This document shows positions 7,228 through 13,144 of a stretch of 13,144 nucleotides of DNA, one piece after another; the stretch's first letter is position 1, and every line of letters starts with the position of its first letter. Position numbers and translations under genes: made by a program. This DNA comes from QZKY01 sp964488675 (GTDB lineage Bacteria > Pseudomonadota > Gammaproteobacteria > Burkholderiales > Burkholderiaceae_D). Under the pieces are notes generated by a model, which did no database searches, had not been told where the DNA came from, and saw nothing but the letters and a program-made list of their open reading frames with translations. The stretch spans positions 1 through 13,144 of the forward strand of contig CAZAWA010000064.1 in NCBI GenBank assembly GCA_964488675.1. Reading direction: 5' to 3'.

Positions 7228-7242
7228 TGTGGTGTAACCACA
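7228..7242. repeat. Small inverted repeat downstream of the pseudogene
   Basis: TGTGGT and ACCACA are perfect 6-bp arms around GTA. They lie about 40 nt past the stop codon of the decayed DUF3147-like gene on the minus strand and may be a leftover of its terminator. No T-run follows. Confidence 0.25.
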
Positions 7243-7284
7243 AGATGACAGTCTCCTTGCAATGACTCCCTCCATCTTCGCATT

Positions 7285-7615
7285 TCAAGGCAGCCCGATG
7301 CCGAACCGACGCATTAAAAGTGCGAACGCGCCAAAGCAGAGTGCGGTGAGCAAAACGCATGTTAACAAGGCCGGTCAAACCAATCCGTGACAGCAGAGCC
7401 GGGGGGCCAGGAGCATAGGGCGCGTCGGCGAAGCATGCCAAAATGTGTACCACGCATGGTTGACATTTTTTATTGAGGCAGCTGTTCGATATGGAGCCAG
7501 ACAAGCGCCGTAGCGTTACCAGTGGAAGCGCAGCAACAAGTCCGCCCAGCTTGTCGCTTCGCTTGGCTATTTCTGACACGAATACTACGATGGTGATTGT
7601 TAGAGCATATTTCAT
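7285..7615 (-). pseudogene. Decayed DUF3147/GlpM-like small membrane protein gene
   Basis: Pieces of a small membrane protein alternate between two frames of the minus strand. Codons from 7615 to about 7511 read MKYALTITIVVFVSEIAKRS and then DKLGGLVAALPLVTL. The next frame gives NHAWYTFW (7461-7438). The first frame returns with PALLSRIGL (7402-7376), the switch falling at a run of six C. The second frame then resumes with LLTCVLLTALCFGAFALLMR and ends RFGIGLP-stop at 7285. Together these match, in order and at a full length of about 110 codons, the family I know as DUF3147, small inner-membrane proteins of unknown role with the motif SEIAKRSD..G...A.LPLVT. At least three frameshifts are needed, and one frame also carries an in-frame stop near 7370, so no intact product is possible. 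The family name is from memory; the multi-frame decay is seen directly. Confidence 0.72.
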
Positions 7616-7620
7616 GGTGA

Positions 7621-7634
7621 TCCATGATCATGGA
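7621..7634. repeat. Perfect 14-bp palindrome just upstream of the pseudogene
   Basis: TCCATGATCATGGA equals its own reverse complement. It lies 5 nt before the residual ATG of the decayed DUF3147-like gene, where the ribosome site would be expected. It could be an operator remnant or chance, since it contains nested TGATCA and CATG words. Confidence 0.35.
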
Positions 7635-7687
7635 GCTTCTGCCCATTAATGGAAGTCAGATTGCATAATACCTTTGACATGCGGGTA

Positions 7688-7724
7688 ACGCTGGTTATTG
7701 CTTTTTACTAGGAATAACCGGCGT
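7688..7724. repeat. Long hairpin spanning the stop codon of the lipoprotein gene
   Basis: Twelve-base arms ACGCTGGTTATT (7688-7699) and AATAACCGGCGT (7713-7724) pair around a 13-nt loop with one G-T wobble on the plus strand (an A-C mismatch on the minus strand). The stem straddles the TAA of the minus-strand lipoprotein gene. It may help end transcription or protect the mRNA 3' end, but no T-rich tail follows on either strand, so it is not called a terminator. Confidence 0.4.
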
Positions 7725-8045
7725 CTGGCAGCTATTGACATTAAAATGAATGATGTCGTCCACCTTCAAGGCTGCATCAGCAGGTATAGCGACTGTGCGC
7801 CATTTGGGGCTGCTCATCTGACGGTATTGGATGGTTACGAATCGCGCGGTGCTGGATGATTCAGGCAATTTTTTGCATTCCGGCGGCAGCTTGTCGGCCA
7901 ATGCCTGACCTGTTCCAAGTTCGTAAATGAAGCCCCTCCGCCATCCCTTCTCGGCATCATATTTATTCTCGTAGACCAGCTGTAATGCGCAGCCCGAGAG
8001 CAGGGTAATCGCCAATGCGCCGACAATCAATTTCGCGATTTTCAT
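7695..8045 (-). CDS. Small predicted lipoprotein, function unknown
   Basis: This 116-residue secreted protein starts with a lipoprotein signal: MKIAKLIVGALAITLLSGCA has a hydrophobic core and the lipobox LSGC, with C19 as the lipidated residue. The mature part has no family I recognise; it contains a WRRGFIYELGTGQALADKLP stretch, one CKKLP and a late NSCQTP, so two Cys could form a disulfide. The ATG at 8045 is preferred because AGGA lies 6 nt before it; the ATG at 8051 would sit directly against that site. It lies 72 nt downstream of the small periplasmic efflux-associated gene on the same strand, so it may be the last gene of the metal-efflux unit, though its own promoter is not excluded. 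Confidence 0.75.
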   Translation of the reverse strand: MKIAKLIVGALAITLLSGCALQLVYENKYDAEKGWRRGFIYELGTGQALADKLPPECKKLPESSSTARFVTIQYRQMSSPKWRTVAIPADAALKVDDIIHFNVNSCQTPVIPSKKQ

Positions 8046-8117
8046 TTCCATTTCCTATCATCATTCAAGGATGCAAGGCTGCTGCCGGATTAGCTAGCGG
8101 CACCTTGTCCTTTTGAG

Positions 8118-8492
8118 TTACTTAATGGAAAATCTGGCCGTTACAGGCGCTTTTCCTGCAATGCTAATCACAGCAATGGCCTTTGTTCCGGCGCTTACTT
8201 TGAACGCGCAGACGACCTCCAGGCGGTTGCCCGACGGTGACAACTCGACCTCCTGCTTGTCCTTACCGTGCAGGAGCGTGACTTTGGCCTTGGCATTCGT
8301 GACATCGACGGGTTTGCCGTGATCCCGCAGATAGAGTTGCAGTTTCTCCGGCTTGACCACGAATTCGACATCCATGCCTTTGGCTTCAGTCACGATGCCG
8401 CCATGCAGCGGCTTGTGGTCGTGCTCGCCTGCGGCAAAGGCCGAGCCAGCAGCTGCAAAAGTGAATGCGGCAATGATGTGGATGAATTTCAT
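8118..8492 (-). CDS. Small periplasmic protein of an RND metal-efflux operon
   Basis: This 124-residue protein has a signal peptide (1-20, cleavage after AFA). The mature end begins AGEHDHKPLHGG, which offers three His, one Glu and one Asp for metal binding. The remainder is a beta-rich domain (DVEFVVKPEKLQLYLRDHGK, 41-60; VTLLHGKDKQEVELSPSGN, 71-89). Proteins of this kind sit directly after HME-RND pump genes in betaproteobacteria and are usually left as hypothetical. It plays the position of CusF but shows no CusF sequence motif that I can see. A metal-chaperone or sensor role in the periplasm is an inference from context and the His cluster. It starts 39 nt after the pump stop with GAAAGGAAA as ribosome site, so it is probably cotranscribed. 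Confidence 0.8.
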   Translation of the reverse strand: MKFIHIIAAFTFAAAGSAFAAGEHDHKPLHGGIVTEAKGMDVEFVVKPEKLQLYLRDHGKPVDVTNAKAKVTLLHGKDKQEVELSPSGNRLEVVCAFKVSAGTKAIAVISIAGKAPVTARFSIK

Positions 8493-8531
8493 GATGTTTC
8501 CTTTCGTTGAGCAAAAAAATGGAAAATGGGT

Positions 8532-11500
8532 TTAAAAAGCCTCGCTGCTCCGGTCGTTCATCAGCCGTTCAGCATCCTTGCGACCGAAGAGCCAGAACAT
8601 CGCGGGGGTGAGGAAGGTGTCGAGCAGAGTCGAACTGATGAGGCCAGAAAAAATCACTACGGCGACCGGGTGCAGGACTTCCGTTCCGGGGCGCTCAGCC
8701 TCGAACAGCAGCGGTGCCAGGGCAAACGCCGTGACAAAGGCCGTCATTAGCACCGGTGAAAGACGCTCAAGCGAGCCGCGCAAGATCATCTTGTGATCAA
8801 ATTTCTCACCCTCTAGGCGCATGAGGTTGAGGTAATGGCTGACCTTCAGAATGCCGTTACGCACCGATATGCCGGCCAGCGTGATGAAGCCAATCAACGC
8901 AGCCACTGACAGCGGCTGACCCGAAATCCACAGGCCAACGACCGCGCCGACCAGTGCCAGCGGGATGTTTACCATGATCAGGGCAGACAGCTTGACGGAC
9001 TTGTAGCGGCTGTAGAGCACCACGAACATCAGTACGAGCGACACGATGGACAAGAGACCGACCAGCCTGGAAGCTTCTTCCTGAGCCTGGAACTGCCCAC
9101 CAAGCGTGATGAAGTAGCCTTCAGGCAGTTTGGCTTCGCTGACGACCTTGCGGATATCCTCGATGACATTCGACAACGCCCGCCCTTGCGTGTTGGCGGA
9201 GAGAACGATCCGCCGCTTGCCATCGTCGCGACTCACCTGGTTCGGACCGTCGCTGTCCTCGATAGTGGCTATCCTCGAAAGCGGAACCCGGCCGTTTGGC
9301 GTTTCGATCAGGATTTGCCGCAAGCCTTCAATTGATCGGGCTGACTCCGGCAAACGAACAATCAAGGAAAAGCGTCGGCCGCCCTCAACGATTTGCGTGA
9401 CTTTCTCGCCTTCGACGAGGCTTTGCAGCGTTGCCAGGATTTGCGGCGTCGGTACGCCGTACTGAGCAGCAGCGGCATAGTCGACGCGCACCTTGATCTG
9501 CGGTGCCAGAACCTGTTTCTCAATCTCCAGATCAGCCATGCCCGGAATGTTTGCCAGCTTGCTGCGCAAGGCATCAGCCTGACCGCGCAATGTATCCAGA
9601 TCTTCACCGAATATCTTGATGGCGATTTGCGAACGCACGCCGGAAAGCATGTGATCGATACGATGCGATATCGGCTGCCCGATGCCAATGGCGGCCGGGA
9701 GATTGGCAAGCCGCGCGCGGATGTCGGCAGAGATTTCACCCATTGAGCGCTTCAACTCGGAGGCCGGTTTCAGGCCGACATCCAGTTCGCTGACATGAAC
9801 CCCTTCGGCATGTTCGTCCAGTTCGGCACGGCCGCTGCGGCGGCCAACATGAACGACTTCCGGCACCTGCTTGACCAGGACTTCCGCCTGTCGCGCCAGT
9901 GCGGACGATTCAGCCAGGGTCACACCCGGATTGAGGCGCAGGCCGATCAGGAGCGTGCCTTCGTTGAACGGTGGCAGGAAGGTTTTGGGGAAAAACGGCA
10001 CGGCGACTGCTGCAACCAGCACGGCGACCGCACCAGCCGCCAGCGCTGCTTTGGGGCGATCCAGCACCTTCTGAAGTCCGCTGCGATAGCGTTCCTTGAG
10101 CCAGGCCAGAAGTTTGGTGTCGCCATGATCGAGCGACTTCATGCGCGGCAGCAGGTAAAACGACAATACCGGCGTGATCGATACGGACACCACGAGTGAG
10201 GCCAGGGTCGACACGATGAAGGCGATGCCCAGCGGCACAAACAGACGGCCTTCCATTCCGGGCAAGGCAAAGAGCGGCAGAAACACCAGCACGATGATGA
10301 TGGTGGCGTACAGAATGGCCGACCGGACTTCCATGGTTGCACGGCCGACGATCTCGATGGGGTGCAACTGGTGTCCAGGATGGTTGGCTCGATCTTCCTT
10401 CAACCTTCGCAACACATTCTCGATTCCGACCACGGCATCGTCCACCAGGCCGCCGATGGCGATGGCCAGTCCGCCCAGCGTCATGGTGTTGATGGACAGG
10501 CCGAAATACTTGAACACCAGCGCCGTTATGAAAACCGACACCGGGATGGCCGTCAGCGCAATCACGGTCGGGCGCAGGGTGCCGAGGAAGAAAAACAGGA
10601 TTGCCGCGACGAAGAACGACGCAGCAATCAGTTTGCCCTGCAAGGTGCTAATCGAGGATTCGATGAAGCTCGCTTGCCGGAATGTTACCTTGGGTGCCTC
10701 CATGCCTGCTGGCAGGGATTTTTTCATTTCCTCCAGGGCAGATTCGATGGTCCGGGTAAGGCGAATGGTGTCTGCCGTCGGCTGCTTCTGGATACCCAGA
10801 ATGACAGCGGGCTTACCTTCGAACCCGGCGTCACCACGCTTGATGGCCGGCGCGAAACTCACTTCCGCAATCTGGTGCAGCAGGATAGGCTGGCCGTTTT
10901 TTGTGGCGAGCGCCAGATTCTTCAGGTCGTCCAGGCGTGAAGTGCGACCCAGATTGCGGATCAGGTATTCGCGTCCGTTGAGTTCCAGGAAACCGCCGGA
11001 AGTGTTCGACGAGAAGCCCTTGAGCGCGCCGACAAGATGATCGTGACTGATTCCCAGTTCCGCCATGCGGGCGGTATTGGGCTGCACCTGAAACTGGCGT
11101 ACCTCACCGCCGATCGGAATCACCTGCGCCACGCCGGGTACAGCCATCAAACGAGGGCGCAGTACCCAGTCCGCGTATTCCCGCACCTGCATCGGCGATA
11201 TTTTTGCGGTGTCGATGGGAATGGCGATTTGCATGATCTCGCCCATGACCGAACTGATCGGTCCCATTCGCGGCACGACGCCTGGCGGCAATCCCTCCTC
11301 CATCGAGGACAAGCGTTCCGACACCATCTGCCGCGCCCGGAAAATCTCGGTGCTCCAGTCGAAGGTGACATAGACGAAGGACAAGCCGGAACTGGAAACC
11401 GATCGCACGCTTTCCACACCGGGCAAGCCGTTCATGGTCGTTTCCAGCGGATAGGTGATCAATTGCTCTACTTCCTCCGCAGCCATGCCGCCAGCCTCGC

Positions 11501-11651
11501 TCATGATCGTGACCGTCGGCTTGTTGAGGTCGGGGAAAACATCGACCGGCGTTCGCGTCAGCGTGAACGCTCCGTACGCCATCAATACCAGGCTGGCAAT
11601 GATGACCAGCAGGCGGTTGGCGAGACTGTTATTGAGAAGCCACTTGAACAT
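8532..11651 (-). CDS. Heavy-metal efflux RND transporter permease (CzcA/CusA family)
   Basis: This 1039-residue inner-membrane proton/metal antiporter is full length for the HME-RND family. The first membrane helix is at 11-31, followed by a periplasmic part (35-340), helices from about 341 to 500, a second periplasmic part (560-860), and helices from about 864 to 1025. PVDVFPDLNKPTVTI (35-49) is a family hallmark. The proton-relay region reads AIAIGGLVDDAVVGIEN (396-412) with D404, D405 and E411. This differs from the CzcA DFG...DGA...EN type and from the CusA type, and is nearest to the poorly characterised divalent/unassigned subclass. By eye, the position of the third CusA methionine (M672) is His667 in RIDHMLSG. 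The substrate metal is therefore uncertain. The ATG at 11651 has AGGAG 6 nt upstream. It lies 12 nt after the adaptor gene in the same operon. Confidence 0.93.
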   Translation of the reverse strand: MFKWLLNNSLANRLLVIIASLVLMAYGAFTLTRTPVDVFPDLNKPTVTIMSEAGGMAAEEVEQLITYPLETTMNGLPGVESVRSVSSSGLSFVYVTFDWSTEIFRARQMVSERLSSMEEGLPPGVVPRMGPISSVMGEIMQIAIPIDTAKISPMQVREYADWVLRPRLMAVPGVAQVIPIGGEVRQFQVQPNTARMAELGISHDHLVGALKGFSSNTSGGFLELNGREYLIRNLGRTSRLDDLKNLALATKNGQPILLHQIAEVSFAPAIKRGDAGFEGKPAVILGIQKQPTADTIRLTRTIESALEEMKKSLPAGMEAPKVTFRQASFIESSISTLQGKLIAASFFVAAILFFFLGTLRPTVIALTAIPVSVFITALVFKYFGLSINTMTLGGLAIAIGGLVDDAVVGIENVLRRLKEDRANHPGHQLHPIEIVGRATMEVRSAILYATIIIVLVFLPLFALPGMEGRLFVPLGIAFIVSTLASLVVSVSITPVLSFYLLPRMKSLDHGDTKLLAWLKERYRSGLQKVLDRPKAALAAGAVAVLVAAVAVPFFPKTFLPPFNEGTLLIGLRLNPGVTLAESSALARQAEVLVKQVPEVVHVGRRSGRAELDEHAEGVHVSELDVGLKPASELKRSMGEISADIRARLANLPAAIGIGQPISHRIDHMLSGVRSQIAIKIFGEDLDTLRGQADALRSKLANIPGMADLEIEKQVLAPQIKVRVDYAAAAQYGVPTPQILATLQSLVEGEKVTQIVEGGRRFSLIVRLPESARSIEGLRQILIETPNGRVPLSRIATIEDSDGPNQVSRDDGKRRIVLSANTQGRALSNVIEDIRKVVSEAKLPEGYFITLGGQFQAQEEASRLVGLLSIVSLVLMFVVLYSRYKSVKLSALIMVNIPLALVGAVVGLWISGQPLSVAALIGFITLAGISVRNGILKVSHYLNLMRLEGEKFDHKMILRGSLERLSPVLMTAFVTAFALAPLLFEAERPGTEVLHPVAVVIFSGLISSTLLDTFLTPAMFWLFGRKDAERLMNDRSSEAF

Positions 11652-11663
11652 GTACGGCTCCTG

Positions 11664-12686
11664 TTAACGAATCTGGTTGACCAGGGTTGCGCCATTCGTA
11701 ACGACGCGCTCACCTGGCTTCAGCCCGGAAATCACGGCGACACTGACGCCATCCAGTGGCTCAATCGTGACCGTGCGCGGCTCGAAGCGCTCCGCTCCAG
11801 TCTTCACCCAGACGATGGCCTGATTGGCCGGGTTCTTCATCAGCGACGCGGTCGGCACGCTGATGCCCTTGACCTTGCTGTGCGTCTGCACGAATACGCT
11901 GACAGGCTGGCCGACAGCCAGATTGGACAGGGCGCCGCCTTCAGCACTGAATGTCAGCGGCAGTGCCTGGTTGCGCAGGCTGCGGGTGACGCCCAGCAGG
12001 CGTATCGGAACCTTTCGTTCGCCCACGGCAACGAAGCCGCCGGCGACATCGTTGGCAACTGCCAGATCGAACGCCAGCGCTTCGATGTGCAGGCGCTCCG
12101 GGTTGACGACTTCAAACAGAATTTCTCGTGCATCAACCACCTGACCGGAAACCACATGTGCAGATGCAATGACGCCTGTTACCGGAGCACGCATTTGCTC
12201 ATTGCGCACAGCTGCCTCGGCTTCTTCGATGACCTTGCGCGGCACCGTGTCGGACAACTCCCGCAAACGCTGCAAGCGGCTCTCGGCCAGGGAACGGTCT
12301 TTGCCGCCTGCTTCAGGGGTGACATAGGCCAGCACTTCGCCCTTGCTGACCTTTTGTCCCGGTAGCGGCAAGCCCTTCGGTCCCGGCGTGATCCGGCCTG
12401 CGACAACGGCCTGCACTTTGCCGCCCGCATTGGGATCCATGACAACCTTTCCGGCAAGTTCCAGTGAGCGCGGCAGTTCGGCGTCCGTTGTCTGTAAAGT
12501 GCGCACGCCGATCTGGCGTTGCGCCGGCTTGGGCAAGAAAACGCTGCCGTCTGGCAAGCGTTTCGGGCTGCTGCTACTGATCGGTGCGGCGCCCTCGCCG
12601 TGATCGTGTCCTTCGCCAGCCCATGTCGAATGCAAAGGAAGCGCGAGAAAAAGGCAGACGGCGGAAATCAGGATGCGAGGCTTCAT
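11664..12686 (-). CDS. Periplasmic adaptor (membrane fusion protein) of the RND metal efflux system
   Basis: This 340-residue adaptor links the RND pump to an outer-membrane channel. Residues 1-23 are a signal peptide, and the mature N-terminus is GEGHDHGEG, a likely metal-binding tail. The first lipoyl half-motif is VVAGRITPGPKGLPLPGQKV (94-113) and the second MRAPVTGVIASAHVVSGQVV (165-184). Between them only about 40 residues (125-164, including SRLQRLRELSDTVPRKVIEE) make up the helical hairpin, which is shorter than the relatives I recall. Beta-barrel and membrane-proximal parts follow (LAFDLAVANDVAGG, ISVPTASLMKN, ISGLKPGERVVTNGA). The ATG at 12686 overlaps the upstream stop (ATGA) and has GGGAG 7 nt before it; a further 42 upstream codons have no signal-peptide character and are rejected. 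Confidence 0.9.
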   Translation of the reverse strand: MKPRILISAVCLFLALPLHSTWAGEGHDHGEGAAPISSSSPKRLPDGSVFLPKPAQRQIGVRTLQTTDAELPRSLELAGKVVMDPNAGGKVQAVVAGRITPGPKGLPLPGQKVSKGEVLAYVTPEAGGKDRSLAESRLQRLRELSDTVPRKVIEEAEAAVRNEQMRAPVTGVIASAHVVSGQVVDAREILFEVVNPERLHIEALAFDLAVANDVAGGFVAVGERKVPIRLLGVTRSLRNQALPLTFSAEGGALSNLAVGQPVSVFVQTHSKVKGISVPTASLMKNPANQAIVWVKTGAERFEPRTVTIEPLDGVSVAVISGLKPGERVVTNGATLVNQIR

Positions 12687-13144
12687 GCGGAATCTCCCGG
12701 GAGCTTGTTGCGAGAATGTTTGAAATGTTTTTGCAGGCGCCAGAGACCCCAGCCGATCAGGGAAAGCGCTAGCAGCCCGAGCAAAAATCGCACAACGATT
12801 TTTTGCCACCAAGCGCGAATGCGAACATCGGCCTTGCCCTTGCCGCGATCGGCGTCGTGCAGATCCAGCTCACCAGCCAGCAGGTCGGTGTCCTGTCCGA
12901 CGACGACAGTGGCCACAACAGGAATGACACCGGGCTTCAACGCTTCCGGAAGATCCGCTTCATACTCGCCTTCGGCATGCTGCTTGAGCGGCAATTTGAC
13001 GCCACCCAGTTCCAGTTCAATCTGCGCATCCTTGACCGGGCTGTTGTCGGCAAAGCGATCCAGGTAAACCGTGACCTGCTTGCCGTTCACCACGCCGACC
13101 AGTTCGAACGACTCGGACACGGCAGTGAAGCGCGGTGATGCAAC
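12683..13144 (-). CDS. Accessory membrane protein of the metal-efflux operon (partial, N-terminus missing)
   Basis: The last 153 residues are present and the frame is open to the right edge, beginning VASPRFTAVSESFELVGVVN; a GTG at 13120 lies inside this conserved-looking stretch, so the true start is outside the window. The visible part holds a beta-rich domain (GKQVTVYLDRFADNSPV, then IELELGG and GEYEADLPEALKPGVIPVVA), a DLLAGELDLHDADRGKGK linker, and one membrane helix (VRFLLGLLALSLIGWGLW) followed by a basic tail. This points to a periplasmic sensor-like or scaffold domain anchored by a C-terminal helix. Such genes often sit between the outer-membrane factor and the adaptor in RND metal operons; the role is not established. 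Its TGA overlaps the adaptor ATG by four bases, so translation is coupled. Confidence 0.82.
   Translation of the reverse strand, partial: VASPRFTAVSESFELVGVVNGKQVTVYLDRFADNSPVKDAQIELELGGVKLPLKQHAEGEYEADLPEALKPGVIPVVATVVVGQDTDLLAGELDLHDADRGKGKADVRIRAWWQKIVVRFLLGLLALSLIGWGLWRLQKHFKHSRNKLPGDSA

Larger units (their letters stand above)
6943..7284. other. Gene-poor interval with hairpins, no coding sequence recognised
   Basis: The 342 bases lie between the end of the plus-strand split gene and the remains of a minus-strand gene. No frame gives a convincing protein: the longest open frame (6952-7146, 64 codons) resembles nothing I know and has no good ribosome site. What can be seen are an inverted pair GATCCGGC/GCCGGATC (6963-6970 and 7029-7036), a perfect 8-bp hairpin at 7127-7146, and a small 6-bp hairpin TGTGGT-GTA-ACCACA at 7228-7242. 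The interval probably holds the transcription end of the split gene unit and decayed sequence. Confidence 0.6.

Noticed and set aside
7220..7615. A continuous 131-residue minus-strand reading frame that could be a novel small protein
   Set aside because: Only its first ~35 codons and a short middle piece look like a real family; the rest is out of frame with the recognisable segments, so it is the read-through of a frameshifted gene.
11037..12365. A 442-codon plus-strand open frame antisense to the pump and adaptor genes
   Set aside because: It crosses two confident genes on the other strand, and its product is rich in His, Arg, Gln and Asp with no domain, which is typical of a shadow frame in GC-biased coding sequence.
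12687..12812. A 42-codon N-terminal extension of the efflux adaptor
   Set aside because: It overlaps the upstream coding region, and the signal peptide starts at 12686 with an ATGA overlap and a Shine-Dalgarno site.

Overview
The window looks like a chromosomal segment of a betaproteobacterium. Three things suggest this: the sbp-cysT-cysW-cysA gene order, the moderate GC content, and the style of the RND efflux operon. An Oxalobacteraceae/Burkholderiales-type metal-tolerant organism is my best guess, but the sequence alone cannot fix the genus. Almost all of the window is protein coding. I see no rRNA, tRNA, CRISPR array or insertion sequence.

Region 1 (1-2998, minus strand) is a sulfate ABC importer operon read right to left: a GTG-started periplasmic sulfate-binding protein (sbp), the two permeases cysT and cysW, and the first 59 codons of the ATPase cysA, which runs off the left edge. 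The genes are packed with junctions of -1, 1 and 3 nt, and each has a clear Shine-Dalgarno site. In front of sbp lies an AT-rich promoter region with a perfect 7-bp inverted repeat that could bind a CysB-type regulator.

Region 2 (3016-6942) holds three genes with spermidine-synthase-like or membrane content around a pseudouridine synthase. On the minus strand, an RluA-family pseudouridine synthase overlaps a soluble spermidine-synthase-like protein by 16 nt. Divergently, on the plus strand, two overlapping genes (8 nt) encode the two halves of what is usually a single fused MFS/spermidine-synthase-like membrane protein. The second half carries a SAM-fold domain in which the usual catalytic Asp position reads Asn. 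This split gene pair is the most unusual coding arrangement here.

Region 3 (6943-7694) is a gene-poor zone. It contains several hairpins and palindromes and a decayed small membrane protein gene (DUF3147-like). Recognisable parts of that gene alternate between two reading frames over a full-length 331-nt span, so it is a pseudogene.

Region 4 (7695-13144, minus strand) is a heavy-metal efflux operon read right to left: an incomplete accessory membrane protein at the right edge, a periplasmic adaptor (MFP) with a His-rich N-terminus and a short hairpin domain, a 1039-residue HME-type RND pump, a small periplasmic His-containing protein, and a small lipoprotein. The outer-membrane factor is probably just beyond the right edge. 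The pump carries a VDDAVVGIEN motif rather than the textbook CzcA or CusA signature, so its substrate metal is not settled by sequence reading.
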